From the NCBI GenBank assembly GCA_947462335.1, contig OX381716.1, positions 4,460,438-4,524,437 of the forward strand: a stretch of 64,000 bases of DNA, written 5' to 3'. This document shows positions 1 through 11,640 of the stretch, one piece after another (the stretch's first letter is position 1; each line of letters opens with the position of its first letter). The position numbers and the translations under genes are program-made. The notes under the pieces are model-generated. The model ran no database searches and had not been told where the DNA came from. It saw only the letters and a list, made by a program, of their open reading frames with translations. Origin of the DNA: Harmothoe impar. Lineage: Eukaryota > Annelida > Polychaeta > Phyllodocida > Polynoidae.

Positions 1-899
1 GTCCGATGATTAGGGTTCAAAAACCAATTTTGCTAAAAATGAATGACAATTTTCCCTATGGCCATACTTCATGTGCTCGCTACTTTATTTTATCTCATCA
101 CCTATAATTCAGCTTAAAATCTGACTAATTATCAGATTATGGCTCAATTTACAAATTTTGGAGTGCACGCTATAATTCCCCCATTGAATAAACACTGTAA
201 AATACTACACTTGGGCCATGTCGGACCCTCCAATTTGGCTCTTATTGCCCATAGATACAATGTAACATTTTATTGGGCCCTATTCTCCAAATATGATATT
301 GTACTTACATCTGAAACACCTTAAAGCAGGATTTAAAACATGAAAAAAAAGTAGGACCATGTCACTTTAATTGTGTTATATATACGAAAACATTCTTACT
401 CGTTTTTATGAAAATTTATTTTTGGTCCCAGACATTGGATGTACTAACTTTGATTGAAATTAACAACCTGGTTAAACAAGCCCTTCTTGACACGATACAT
501 GAGAACACCTAGTTGTATAGAAAAAGCCTGTCAAAACTTTACCATGTTTTTGGTTAAACTGGGAATTTTGTCATCTAACACGGCCAAATTTGTTTGCGAG
601 ACTTGCGCCACTTGCATGCAAGAAAATGTTATTTCCGAATCGTCCAGTATTTCATTTTTTCATCTGGTTAGGACCCCAATAACAGTAAAACTGATGGTCC
701 TATTATTTCTTTGTTTGCTACAGAAATGCAGGTTTATAAACTGGTATAATTTATAAATGTCTGAATATAACAAAGTTAAATACTTATCATGACGCTTACA
801 GCCAAAGCTAATGTACTGGTACTAAGTTACCCTATTGTTTATTCTTTGTATAAAACATGGACTATTTTACATCATTTTTAAATGGAAATGCTGAATATG
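1..899. other. AT-rich DNA, nothing recognised
   Basis: Only short random ORFs are visible (for example 454-756). I see no splice-bordered open segment, tandem repeat or clear inverted repeat. Confidence 0.5.
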
Positions 900-1010
900 A
901 AGTCAGGTAGAGTATAACACTGAGCCTCATATTTTGCTAACGGCGAATAACCAGCCCCCGTATTTCCTCAAACCTCCGTATTTCCTCAAACCTCCGTATT
1001 TTTACTGGAT
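900..1010. repeat. Dispersed repeat, copy 1
   Basis: The segment reading CCCCCGTATTTCCTCAAACC, with a tandem echo of its last 20 bases, recurs in inverted orientation at about 50290-50380. There the same 'gaggctcagtgt' and 'gaaatacgggggctg' words are seen. The family is not recognised. Confidence 0.5.
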
Positions 1011-1122
1011 TATCGTTCAATGGTTTTCTTTTTTAACAAATTAATATATTTTAATCAAAAACAAATCATGTATATTTATCAAACTTCTATGGCAAATAAA
1101 GAAAAGTCTTGTTGTTAACAAG

Positions 1123-1241
1123 GTGTCAGCGGTGGACCTGGGAGGCGGGGAGACTAACGCGGGGGCCGCCCAGACCGTGTCCCGGGCCTCCTCCATAGAG
1201 ACCACCAAGGGCAGCCTGGCTCAGCTCTTCACACAGAGGTC
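1123..1241 (+). CDS. Putative host-gene exon A
   Basis: A GC-rich 119-nt island in AT-rich DNA is open in one frame for 39 codons plus 2 nt. It ends at a strong donor (TC|GTAAGT) and starts after an AG at 1121-1122 with a mediocre pyrimidine tract. The translation is Ser/Thr/Gly-rich and ends in ..GSLAQLFTQRS. The split codon (phase 2) is completed correctly by the next candidate exon at 28842. I do not recognise the protein. If real, the intron to the next exon would be 27.6 kb and would contain the whole Polinton. The exon start is uncertain, since an alternative AG lies a few bases downstream. Confidence 0.45.
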
Positions 1242-1259
1242 GTAAGTACACCACCTTAT

Positions 1260-1610
1260 TCTCCATGGAGGACACTGATATTCCTAGGCTCCTTATATGC
1301 CCAACCTCTCAGTCACTAGTGCCTAACCTAGTTAGTCATTTTTTGGCTCCCTATAAGGCCAACATAGGTCAGTTATTATTGTCAGGTTGGTCACTACTGA
1401 CCAACCCACCTTAGTCTTTTTAGTTCCAGGGGGAGCCACTGAGTGGTCATGACAGCTGGCCCCATCTAGTGGTATACAAATTAAACACACCAATGATGAA
1501 CCTAGGTTAGCCACTATTGACTGACCCCCTCGGTCATTTTTGAATATAACTTTGCCATAATGACTAACACTCATATGACCAACCTAGGATAGTCAATCTA
1601 TGGATTTTCA
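1260..1610. repeat. Dispersed repeat family A, copy 1
   Basis: The words 'cactagtg..taacctagttagtcat', 'ttggctccct' and 'gtcaggttggt..actgaccaac' recur at 35260-35520 and, inverted, at 38690-38950. It is probably a non-autonomous DNA element, because related words appear in both orientations within a copy. No coding capacity. Confidence 0.5.
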
Positions 1611-1960
1611 GTGTATAGCCGTGCCTTTGAGTTAACCAAAGAGGTTCATATTTCACTCCTGCCGTGAAATAACCAATGTCCGTGTTTCACGACGCTATGC
1701 CATAATCAATGATGGTTTGCTTACATTTGTACGGTGTAGAAAAGAGCTTTTTTAGGCTCCCCCTATCATAATTTTGGTATTTTGAATCGAAAAAGATAAA
1801 AAATAAATACAAAGGAACACTCGTTTAAGCCTGGCGCCTTGTGATATGCGGCCCAATCTTCAACTTGTGAAACAACCCAGGCTACATACCTAAACTTGTG
1901 GACCTTTGTCTTTTAATTACACTACCTAATGTTACTACATGTATCAGTACGATCCTGTGT
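1611..1960. other. Nothing recognised
   Basis: This is single-copy-looking AT-rich DNA without a supported ORF or repeat. Confidence 0.4.
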
Positions 1961-1969
1961 TAAGAGAAT

Positions 1970-2335
1970 GAAGGAAAATGTACCGACCTGGGTCTGGTAT
2001 GCTTTTGCATACCACCTAGGCATGTGGTATGCTTTTGGAGCTCTAGACCAATCTGAAGGCAGCATTTTGGATCACGCGATATGGCAATGGCGGTGATGTA
2101 AACAAAGCAGATGACGATGTGAACGATGCAAATTAATGATATAACAAGTGAATTTGTGATGTAAACAACAACTAAAAGGTAGGGGGGTTACATGAATGTC
2201 TTCTGGTCATGTAATAAATCTTGTATTGCATGCTATGGTCACGTACATCCCGTACCAACCTCAGGTGCATCAGGCTATATAAGCCAGATCATACAATATA
2301 TAGACAGAGGTCCACGATGATCTGTCTGAATGACA
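1970..2335. repeat. Dispersed repeat with CCAAT-like and CACG modules
   Basis: It contains a hairpin around the 'ggtatgcttttgcataccacc' core, then a CCAAT-like word ('accaatctgaaggcagcattttgg') followed by 'tcacg'. Related modules occur at 3000-3170 and 32870-33070. The part at 2225-2290 resembles one arm of the hairpin element at 32650-32763. Confidence 0.5.
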
Positions 2336-2423
2336 GGTTTCTCCACGAGTAGTATCTTGGATCATATCACATGAGGTGGAGCCGAGTGTGATATGATCCA
2401 AGATACCACAAGTGGAGAAACCA
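2336..2423. repeat. Foldback with GGTTTCTCCAC arms
   Basis: The arms read ggtttctccac..gtagtatcttggatcatatcac and its near-perfect reverse complement, separated by about 15 nt. A third, single arm lies at 2852-2892. It is likely a MITE-like foldback. Confidence 0.7.
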
Positions 2424-2504
2424 GGAATACAGACTGATTAGAGTGGATCTCTGTGTTTATTTCATGTAATTATATTTTAAAAAGACATTTAAAGATTGGT
2501 ACAT

Positions 2505-2766
2505 AGCTATTTTAGAGACCTCATCATGGAGAAACAGCCGTGGAGAATGAGCATCAGTTTCTCCACGGAGGTGTGGAGAACAACCATTCTAGTACTTAAG
2601 CATAGAAGCTTGGTTTCTCCACATGGAATAATGGCTATTTATTCCATGTGGAGAAACAAAGTTACTATGCTTCAGTACTAGAATGGTTGTTCTCCACACC
2701 TCCGTGGAGAAACTGATGCTCATTCTTCATGGGCTGTTTCTCCATGATGACTTCTCCAAAATAGCC
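2505..2766. repeat. Large foldback (inverted repeat) element
   Basis: Two arms of roughly 115-120 bases are nearly perfect reverse complements ('catcagtttctccacggagg' with 'cctccgtggagaaactgatg'), meeting around 2635. The ORF across it is an artefact of the palindrome. The 'agtacttaagcatag' and 'tttctccacatggaata' words recur at 33075-33115. Confidence 0.8.
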
Positions 2767-2789
2767 ATGAAAGAAATCTTTGATTTAAG

Positions 2790-3180
2790 ATTTTGATGAA
2801 ATTAACCAAGAATTACAATAGTACAGAGAACCACTTGAATCAGTCTGAACTCCTGGTTTCTCCATTTGTGGTGTATTGGATCATATCACACCCAAATCTG
2901 CCTCTCATGTTAGAATCCAATCCTCCACTTGTAGGGAAACCTGTCGTAAAGACAGATTATTGTGGACCTCCTTTATTACACAACCTAACGTCATTAGTAC
3001 GATGCTGTGTCAAGATAATGTTGGGAAACGTATCGCTCAGGGATGTGGTATGTGTTTGCATACCACCTGAGCGTGTCCTTTCCTGCTCTCAACCAATCAG
3101 AAGCCAGCTTTTAGTCACGTGACAGTTAGGGCAATGCCAGCAATTTAAACAGCACACTTCTAGTCACCAGCACGACCTTG
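2790..3180. repeat. Dispersed repeat, second CCAAT/CACGTG-bearing copy
   Basis: It holds 'tttattacacaacctaacgt', 'tacgatgctgtgtcaag', a hairpin with 'gtatgtgtttgcatacc', then 'caaccaatcagaagccagc' and 'tcacgtgac'. The same order, reverse-complemented, is seen at 32870-33070. Confidence 0.55.
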
Positions 3181-4319
3181 AATAAATGTCAGTGATCTAG
3201 CATAAAAAAACGCCGATCTAGCATTCATATATGGTATGGGGGCGGTGGGGTAGAGAAATGCATCTTGATCACGTAATAAACCTCGGTTCATTTGACTTAC
3301 GATGCCAGCCAAACCTCAGTTTGGTACATACAATGCATGCGTGAACCCATCATACAATAATGGCCATATACTACTCCAATTGTTAACCCTTTAAGGGCGG
3401 CATAATGCATTGATGCATCATGCCCTCGGTCGTCATGTCCTCCCCCCTGGACATAAGGTTCCTTTTTCGCGCACCCCCCCCAGCACACTCCACCTGAAGT
3501 AAAGATATAACATCTATAATTTAATATAGCCCTTGCATACATATGTCCATATATGGGTGTGTGTTTCTTATGAAACACATCCACATATATAGGATATTTA
3601 ATTTTATCCCCAGTTAACTTTAACTGGAGATATATATTATCTCATGAAATCTATGATACTGTACATTTCTCTTACTCTACCCAAGTTATTACCTAACTTG
3701 GGTCCTATCCCTCTTTTCTTCTCCTCTAAGGAGAATTCCTATGTTATGACACATGTGTACTAACTTAGCCATGGCGAAACGCCATTAGCAGTAAAAAATC
3801 CTAATAAAATTTTTATAAAAAATGGCTAGGTAAGGTATACATAGCAGGGATGCACTCCTAAATGAGTGTTTCCTTACTATTTTTCAATATTAAAAGGGCT
3901 TACTTGCCCATATTACCTCCGCCCATCGGAAAATGCTGGTGTATGTATAATACGGTCTTCTAGGCCAACATTCTGCCAGGATAAATAAATGAAATTACAA
4001 TACAATACAATACAATACATGATGCGTGAATGCAGCCCAGGAGGCTCTTTCAGAACAGACTCATCAGTCGTCAAATTTCGATTTTCGTCAATGTTGCAAT
4101 ATTTGCAATTGACGAGGGTATTTGTAGCTGGCAAAATGTGGTATTTATATTAATTTTCTATAGATTTGTATAGGAATCCTTCTGAAACAATTTTTACTAC
4201 TGGTCGTCAGACAGGTCTCGTCACGTCACCAGTTCCCTACGACCACTGTGCTGTCAAATAAATGACCAGTCCTGCATTGGTGCATAATGACAGGCCTTTG
4301 GGAGTATTGGATAAAAATG
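3181..4319. other. Mostly unrecognised, with small repeat remnants
   Basis: Remnants of the TGATGCA palindromic family lie near 3385-3425 and 4200-4290. A short (ATACA)n run sits at about 3990-4020. No ORF here is supported as a gene. Confidence 0.4.
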
Positions 4320-4324
4320 TCTAG

Positions 4325-4800
4325 GGTCCCTGTTTTCCTAGGTAGGGTTGGGTAAGGCCCAAAAAAAAAGTTGTGTTTCAGGTTACATAGTCCGAAAATC
4401 TAGGAAGGGTAGCTCGGATTTTTTTTTTCTTTTTTATTGATTTTTTTTTTTTTTCAAATTTGGACTGAAAAGTACCCCAAAATTGACTCGCAAACTTCAG
4501 CGCCGACTCACCGACAATGGTGTTGACTTGTAGACTATCAAATTGACCCTGAAACAGGCCCAAAATTACTTAAAACATGAATATTTTTTCAAAAGTGGAT
4601 AAAAGTTTCTTGCTGACTACGACGTTGCCTCGTAGACTATCAAATTGACCCTGAAATAGCCCTAAAATTACTTAAAAGTAAATATTTTTTTCAAAATTGG
4701 AGTTTCTAGGGTCGGCCCTGTTTTACTAGGTAGGGTCGGGTAACCTGAAACACACCTTTTTTTTTATTTGGCCTAACCTGGAACACACCTTTTTTTTAGG
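4325..4800. repeat. MITE-like family B, copy 1
   Basis: Ends carry 'gtgtttcaggtta' and 'taacctgaaacacacctttt' in inverted orientation, with T- or A-rich runs just outside. Two internal segments repeat 'tagactatcaaattgaccctgaaa'. Related copies lie at 6840-7085 and 44370-44580. It has no coding capacity. Confidence 0.6.
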
Positions 4801-6835
4801 CCCAAGCAATCATGGTAAATGGTATATGCCAGGAATGCAATTATAGAAAGATGATTACTAGTATAACATATGACAAGGGCTCTCAGAGGGGGGCATGCCT
4901 TATCCTGGAGGTACCTGGTATATCACCTGCAGCCACCTAGCTCAGGGGGGGCCAATTGGCAGTTTTGTAAGCAGAAATGTACTTGGTGAACTGGTAGTGC
5001 GGTGAACCGTTTAACCCATTGAGGACTGATGTCGCTAAAAGATGACATTTGTCGTCATGATGCACCAATGCAGCCCTGGCGAGTAACTGGCCGGTGCTGC
5101 ATTGGTGCATCATGCCTACCCTTCAGGAGTGTTTCAATCCTGTAAGGTCTGCATGATGCTTGAATGCAGCACTGGCGAGTTACTGGCCAGTGCTGAATTC
5201 ATGCATCATGATGACCAACGACATGATGCATTAAGGTATCATGGCATCCTTGAAGGGTTAAGGATGGCATGTCACTGAAATGCAACAGTTGTCGTCATGA
5301 TGCACCAATGCAGACCCCTTGGGAGTGTATCAGCCCTGTAGGAACTGCATGATGCTTTAATGCAGAACTAGAAAATTACTCCCCAGAGCTGTATTCATGC
5401 ATCATGCCAACCAAGTATATGACAATGTTGGGCGGCAACATTGGGATATATTCCCCAGGTGGAGTAAGTGCATTCCCTAGTTCACCACCTGCCCACCTGG
5501 GGGAGCTAGGGTCCCTGCCTTTGTTGGTGGCAACCAACCAGAAGGCCATTGTCTGTAGTTATGAAAAGTTGGTAATTTTGTTGTTCTGGTTTAACTTGTG
5601 TTACTACATTATGATGGTAATAAAAATGGCCTCCTGACCGTGTCCGGCTGAGGCAAGAGTAGCCTCAATTCCCTATTCATTATCAGTTATGTAACCACCA
5701 TAATATAATAGACAAAGGTGCACGAGTTTCTCACTTCGGGTTAAAGCTTAGTGAAATAACCCTCAGTGGGCAACTCTACAAAGGCTCCTTTGTGTTTATT
5801 TCACATCATTATTGATAATATTCGTCAAAATTCCATTTAATCACTCTGAAAAAGCTAATTTATAGTGGTTAAATCAACACTTGAGGGTTATTTCATGGGG
5901 GTGTTGAATATGGCCTTCCTTGGTTGAGTCATTGAGAGTGCCGTATTCACCATGAAATAACATGTATTAACAGGTTCAGTAATAGAACCCTGGGTGTACT
6001 GGTTATTAGGTCGTACTATCTGGTATGATTCACCCTTTAACAGGTTGACGAAATCCTACCTTTAACCCCATGCCGGGAGAAAAGCGAGTGAGGGGGTTTC
6101 TCCCCTTGGTTTTGGGTGGATATACATGTTATGTTAGGTTCAACCAGAAAATTCGATTTGCTAATACCTTACCATTATTTGCTGAAAGACATTCACCTCC
6201 ATACAAGTAGACAATTTAATTGGCTAGGTATAAATGAATCGGCTTGTATGAAAGTCTTGTATTTCTTGAGATACAATCACTTAAATATAGCCTAAATAAG
6301 GTACATTTAAATGTGGAATTCTACCCCCCTCCCCCCATCCCTCCCCAGCCCACCTGTATAAGATACTGCACTGGGAGAACTCCCCTTGGAGGTGCAGACC
6401 GGCGGTGGCCCTTATCTATACCGGCGACCCTTATCTCCACAGAGATAAGGACAGGAGGCCGACCTGGGGGCTGCACTAAGTAAGGGAAGATTTCCCCTTG
6501 GTGGAAGAAACCCCGCTGTAGGCTAATATTCCTATAATGGGAAATTTCCCGGATTGTCCAGGCCTGTTTAAGGACAACAAACTATTATGTAGCTTTAAGT
6601 CATCCTCCTGATGTAGTAGTGGTGCATGATCATACGGCTCCGGCGAGTTACTCACCACCGCTGTACTCATGCACCTACCACTGATACCCGGTGAGTAACT
6701 CGCTGCTGCTGATACAGTTCAAAGGGCTGGTGTGAAGCACCAAAACGGCTCTGGCGAGTTACTCCCCATCCCTGCATCCATGCATCGTGATCATAAACTA
6801 ATGACGGGTCTAGTACACTTAACCACTATGCGGCC
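4801..6835. repeat. Cluster of the TGATGCA palindromic dispersed family
   Basis: Several degenerate copies share 'gatgcaccaatgcag', 'gcgagttactcgcc', 'ttcatgcatcat' and 'gaccctacaggg'-like words in both orientations (5020-5240, 5285-5410, 6610-6800). Nothing gene-like is visible between them, apart from the doubtful exon-like segment at 6341-6474 discussed under rejected items. Confidence 0.5.
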
Positions 6836-6839
6836 CTTA

Positions 6840-7085
6840 AGGCCAAAATATAGATTGGTTTTAGGTAACATGGCAAGAAAATGTAGGGTCGGTAGGTCAG
6901 ATTTTTTTTAAACATTTGTTTTTAACATAACCTCTGCGAAGACCCTAAGATAGATAGACCAAAAGGGTAAAAATACGAAAATTTCTTCAAAATTAGATTT
7001 TAAAAAAACCACAAAGGGTCTGCCCTGTTTTGAGAGGGTCGGTCGGGTGACCTGAAACAAACCTCTTCTTTTTTGGCCCAAGTAG
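6840..7085. repeat. MITE-like family B, copy 2
   Basis: It shares 'tgtagggtcggtaggt', 'ctgccctgttttgagagggtcggtcgggtgacctgaaac' pieces and the T-rich flanks with 4325-4800. Confidence 0.5.
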
Positions 7086-7550
7086 TGCTTATTTTTAAAC
7101 AACAGAGGGGGATGGTGAATTTGCAGGGGGGAGGGTAAATGTTTTCTCACCACCCCGCCCCCTGTTGTTCAATAAATGAGCACTCCTTAGTGGATGCAGC
7201 CTTGCCGCACTGCCTGACCTGTGCGTGTTATTGGCAATGTATTTTATTCAAGCATGACATATTTTCGCAACAACAAAAAAACACACGAAAATTTGAGAAA
7301 ATATGTACAGCACCAGCTAATTCATCCATTATTGAATTAAAGTGCAGAATCTCGGAAATCCGCGAATTCCAACACATGCGAAATCGTGTTTTTGTGAATA
7401 TCTAAAATTAATACACGTGATAATATCTCTGTGTACAGTAGCCCCTGGAGAGTCCTTGACCTTGGGTACTGGATTGGAGGGTACACCAGATAAGGACTTT
7501 ATCTACATCAACCCTGTAAGGCCGCAGAGTGCTTTAAGGTCCTCATTGTT
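7086..7550. other. Nothing recognised
   Basis: The short ORFs here have no supporting features. Confidence 0.4.
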
Positions 7551-7551
7551 C

Positions 7552-7840
7552 ACAGAGAGAAGTAAAGGAGTCATCTGTGTCTCCCACATGGCTCTGGTAA
7601 AATACAGAGTCAAACCGCTAATGACTCTGCTTATATCAAGGGTCATCTTGAGTTGACTCTCTACTATCAGTGTCAACTTGAGTTGACTCTCTACTATCAG
7701 TGCCAACTAGAGTTGACTCTCTACTATCAGTGTCAACCCAAGTTGACCCTTAATATAAGCAGAGTCAATACCTGTTTGACACCCCATTTCGCCAGAGTTA
7801 CATGGGAGACACCATTGACTCCTTTACTTTTCTGTGTGTT
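7552..7840. repeat. Foldback element with internal short tandem repeat
   Basis: Outer arms 'agtaaaggagtcatctgtgt' and 'attgactcctttacttttctgtg' are inverted. The inner arms 'gactctgcttatat..agggtca' and 'gacccttaatataagcagagtc' are also inverted. The centre holds three copies of about 27 bp ('gttgactctctactatcagt'). The overlapping ORFs are by-products of the repeat. Confidence 0.7.
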
Positions 7841-7949
7841 ATGATGCATCAATGCAGCCCTGATGTGTCTACTCACCTGTGATGCAGTCATGCATCATGC
7901 CGATCCTGCTGGAGTGTATCAACCTGTGGGGTCAGCATGATGCATGACT

Positions 7950-8168
7950 GTGTGAGGGACACGTTTTCTCTGAAAATGACGTTTTCGGAGACACAGGGAC
8001 TCGAACCCGGGGCCTTCCGCTTGTCAAGCGACTGCTCTACCACTGAGCTAAATCCCCATGTCCTATCAGATAGACCGTGTCTCACGTTACTGGATCGGTA
8101 TGGGAGGGGTGCAGTGACTACCTGAGCGGGCCTACCACTCAGGTGCGGGGACTACCAAGCCCTTACAA
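7950..8168 (-). repeat. tRNA-Ala-bearing TIR repeat, copy 1
   Basis: Same unit as 62459-62675 and 62923-63154. On the minus strand it has a 5' block with a CCTGAG(T/C)GG..CCACTCAGG hairpin, a tRNA-like segment (7986-8057), then a tail ending GTGTCCCTCACAC. The ends GTGTAGGG / GTGTGAGGG form a short inverted repeat. The 5' end of this copy is diverged. Confidence 0.65.
7986..8057 (-). pseudogene. tRNA-Ala-like sequence, anticodon position GAC
   Basis: 72 nt on the minus strand with a tRNA-Ala-like acceptor and D-arm (GGGGATTTAGCTCAGTGGTA), a recognisable B box (GGTTCGAGTCC) and a T-arm. The anticodon loop reads TTGACAA, which is not an alanine anticodon. It lies within a dispersed repeat, so it is treated as a repeat-borne tRNA pseudogene. 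Confidence 0.6.
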
Positions 8169-8279
8169 CTGCATCACGGGTGAGTAGCAGTCAAGTGTCA
8201 TGATGCTACGTTGAGCCACTGTGCGGTCCGTATTCTCGTTAAGCCCCGGCTCGGTGTTGGACTAACACTACACATGGTA

Positions 8280-8690
8280 TCAGTACCCCAGTAATAAGTG
8301 GTGGCTATTGTGTACGCACTGTTAGAAGTAAGTACTGTAGCTGCACAGCATAAAAGGAGGTATTTCTGGTTTCCAGTATCACATACTGTACAGCTACACT
8401 CACCTACTGTAGAATACCACACAGGAGGTCATGGGTTCAAGCCCTACCTGGACACAAGAAGCAGTACTGTAGTTTATCTATAAAACATCTAATTTACACA
8501 AATGGACATACTCAAATATGCACTAGCTATCGTTTCCATGTCAATATAGGTGGAAATGCATGTCAAATGGGTTAAAGAAATCTGGGAAGAAAAACGTATT
8601 TCTTATTTATATTACCTCCTTTTATACTGTACAGCTACAGTATATCTCGCTGTGCAGCTACACTAACTTCTGACAGTGTAGGCTACCAGG
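8280..8690. repeat. MITE-like family C (GTAGCTGCACAG), interrupted
   Basis: Inverted arms carry 'tgtagctgcacagc', 'tataaaaggaggtattt' and 'cagctacac'. The left arm is at about 8318-8405 and the right arm at 8605-8685. A tRNA-like B-box word ('tgggttcaagccc') follows the left arm at about 8430. The compact intact member is at 30553-30706. Confidence 0.6.
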
Positions 8691-9065
8691 CAGCGCACGG
8701 GGTGTCTGGAGGGTGGGGGGGGGACCACAGAATTTCAACTGTTTTTAGTGGAAAAGCCCCCCCCCCATTACCACAGCTAAAATGAGATGGCCACAATCAA
8801 TGTATTCGTCGTTGAGGGATATACACAATTTGCACCCTTGCCCCAAGGCCGGACCATAAAGATTTTCCAGTGTGCAGAATAACTATGCTACTTTGAACAG
8901 CTCAGTAGAGCCTTATATTTGAGATATTGCTAAAAGAGAAAAAAGGTCCCCAGGGAATGACACCTAGAGAGATCCCCAATAATCAAAAGTAACAAAAGTA
9001 TTTTTTCACATCCCATAACGCTGTTAAAAGTAAAAGAAAAGTGTCAAATAATGTATGTCTACCTG
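8691..9065. other. Nothing recognised
   Basis: Short G and C homopolymers only. Confidence 0.4.
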
Positions 9066-9068
9066 AAC

Positions 9069-10150
9069 TCATCTTTTCCACCTCCTCCCCCTCCTCCTTC
9101 CCTTCCCTCCTCTCCTCCCTCCTCCCCCTCCTCCCCTCCTCTCCTCCCTCCTCCCCGTCCTCCTCCCCTCCCCTCCTCTCCTCCCTCCTCCCCCTCCTCC
9201 CCTCCTCTCCTCCCTCTTCTCTCCTCCCCTCCCCTCCTCTCCTCCCTCCTCCCCCTCCTCCTCCCCTCCCCTCCTCTCCTCCCTCCTCCCCCTCCTCCCC
9301 TCCTCCCCTCCCATCCTCTCCTCCCTCCTCCCATTCCCCTCCCCCTCCGCTCCTCCCTCCACCTACTCCCCCTCCCCCTCCTCCCCTCCTCCCCCTCTTC
9401 CCCTCCTCCCCCTCCTCCTCCTCCTCCCCTCCTCCCCCTCCTCCCCCTCATCCCCCTCCTCCCCCTCCTCCCCCTCCTCCCCCTCCTCCCCCTCCTCCCC
9501 CTCCTCCCCCTCCTCCCCTCCCCTCCTCCCCCTCCTACTCCCGTCCCCTCCTCCCTCCTCCCCCTCCTACTCCCGTCCCCTCCTCTCCTCCCTCCTCCCC
9601 CTCCTCCCCTCCCCTCCTCTCCTCCCTCCTCCCCCTCCTCCTCCCCTCCCCTCCCCTCCTCCCTCCTCCCCCTCCTCCCCTCCTCTCCTCCCTCCTCCCC
9701 CTCCACCTCCCCTCCCCTCCTCTCCTCCCTCCTCCCCCTCCTCCCCCTCCTCCTCCCCTCCCCTCCTCTCCTCCCTCCTCCCCCTCCTCCCCTCCTCTCC
9801 TCCCCCTCCTCCCCATCCCCCCTCCCCCTCCCCCTCCCCCCTCCCCCCTCCTCCCCCTCCTCCCCCTCCTCCTCCCCCTCCCCCCTCCCCCTCCACCCCC
9901 TCCTCCCCCTCCTCCTCCCCCTCCCCCCTCTCCCTCCTCCCCCTCCTCCCCCTCCTCCCCCTCCTCCCCCTCCTCCCCCTCCTCCCCCTCCTCCCCCTCC
10001 TCCCCCTCCTCCCCCTCCTCCCCCACCTACTCCTCCCCCTCCTCCCCCTCCCCCCTCCCCCCTCCTCCCCTCCTCTCCTCCCCTTCCTCCCCCTCCTCCC
10101 CCTCCCCCCTCCTCCCCTCCTCCCCCACCTCGTCCTCCCCCCTCCCCCCA
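9069..10150. repeat. 1.1-kb polypyrimidine (CCTCCCCCTCCT-type) tract
   Basis: The plus strand is almost purely C and T for over 1 kb, in overlapping 6-, 12- and 15-bp motifs with a few A interruptions. It is open in all plus frames (Pro/Ser/Leu) and several minus frames (Gly/Glu/Arg). Those ORFs are compositional artefacts. Such mirror-symmetric purine/pyrimidine tracts can form triplex DNA. Confidence 0.9.
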
Positions 10151-10540
10151 ATGTGAGGCAGTACTGACACCTCACACAAGGGGGCAGCACTAGGGTACGT
10201 CATTGAGGCATCCAGTTCCATGGCTACCTGGGGACGTCCTTACGTCATGTGACGTCACATGACTGTATGTGACGTCATGACAATAGGCTCCGCATAATAG
10301 CATTAGGTGTGTGGGCACGCTGATTGCAGCATTGCATTGTGATCGGCGGGGGGGGGGGTGTGTATGGAGTCCTGAGGCCGCCATGGTGGTACCCCTACAG
10401 CTGGAGAAGGACAGGTAGTACAGCCCGTATTCCGCACTAGCGAGTTGCAGTGATTCTACCTTGTGAGACCTATAACTGAAGCTAGATCCTTGCATATCCA
10501 AAATGGGCAGCCTTAGGGGTCAGCACTTTTTGAATGGGTA
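10151..10540. other. Nothing recognised
   Basis: Includes a TGACGTCA-rich stretch at about 10232-10282 ('gtcatgtgacgtcacatgac') and a G13 run near 10348. No gene. Confidence 0.4.
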
Positions 10541-10544
10541 ATAG

Positions 10545-10935
10545 TTAAGTAGTTCTTATGTCAACTGTTCAGATCGGGGGAGTGGTTAGGACACTGGCAA
10601 TTCAATACAAAGGTCCAGGCTTCAAATCCATGTCAAGGTTGCATGGTTAGTTGTTTTCCTAGTTGGTCAAGAATAATAATAGCATTCACATAGAAAGATT
10701 GAAGATGCATACAAAATCATTTTAGATTACCCCATAAAAATATATGTTGTGTAAAGGAAATTTGCAACTGAATTGTATACTATCATGATTTTGACTAACC
10801 AAAAAAAATTAAAAATTGTGTGTGAACCAAATAAACTAGGTATGGATTCGAAGTCAGGACCTTTGTTTTGAATTGCCAGTATCCTAACCACTCCCCAAAT
10901 CTGAACATATGACATAAGGACCCACACTAGAGGGC
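10545..10935. repeat. Inverted pair of tRNA-like repeat arms
   Basis: The left arm ('ggggagtggttaggacactggcaattcaa') and the right arm (reverse complement, 'ttgaattgccagtatcctaaccactcccc') are about 90 bp each. Read outward-in they contain an A-box-like word (AGTGGTTAGGA) and a B-box-like word (ACTTCGAATCC on the right arm, degenerate on the left). This fits two head-to-head tRNA-derived SINE heads, or a TIR element that captured one. Confidence 0.6.
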
Positions 10936-11640
10936 TATAACTGAATGGTTTATGGCCCCTAAAACTCCAAATTTTGGACATGACAGGAACCAGCTTCAGC
11001 TAGCCAGCTGGGTGCTATAGTTAGTAGAGGAAAGAGCACTGGTACCAGACAAAATGGCGCTGTACAGTGATCATCTCGCTAGTGCGGAATAGGTGACAGG
11101 GGCTTCATCAAGGCCCCATAGTGCTGCAATGGGTTATTCCCTACATCGTTATTCTGCATGGATGCAGTCCTGGTGAGTAATGTTGGCTTACCATCGTGTT
11201 TGGCTGCTGGACCTTGGATGCATCTCTGGCGAGTTACTCGCCAAGGCTCCAATTTGTTATCGTTACAACAAAGGGCATGACACATTAGTTCACTGTCCAG
11301 CAGTGCCAATGTCCCTTGTCGAATATAAGAAATAAGTCTTGTCCCTTGTTGATTTATTGTTTATACGAGAATGACATGAGTTCCGCTAGAGACGTTGTTT
11401 ACAGGGTGCTCTCCACCGGTATCAGGTGCTTTATATTGTGACGAGATCCTGTTGATGTCAGTGACTGAATATGAGTGAATGAATGTTTGTTTGCCAGTGG
11501 CTCGGGTATATAGACCTATTCTGGTTGTAAACCTCATGGAATAACGCGTCTTCATAGTATTTCTCTGGTGAAAAAGTAGCGCATTTTGCACTTACTGAAC
11601 AAAAAAAAAAAAAAAAGTGGTATTGAGATCTGTATATTGT
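10936..11640. other. TGATGCA-family remnants, otherwise unrecognised
   Basis: Words 'gcgagttactcgcca', 'atggatgcagtcctggtgag' and 'gcatgacacatta' at 11100-11290 belong to the dispersed palindromic family. The remainder shows nothing supportable. Confidence 0.4.

Noticed and set aside
6341..6474. Exon-like segment with a strong acceptor (CCCTCCCCAG) and donor CTAA|GTAAGG
   Set aside because: The most protein-like frame (HLYKILHWENSPW..) hits a stop just before the donor, and no frame fits the phase of exon A. Left unassigned.
9041..10193. Pro/Ser-rich ORFs of about 370-380 codons and Gly/Glu-rich minus ORFs
   Set aside because: They arise from a pure C/T tract that is open in every frame. 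No gene signals.
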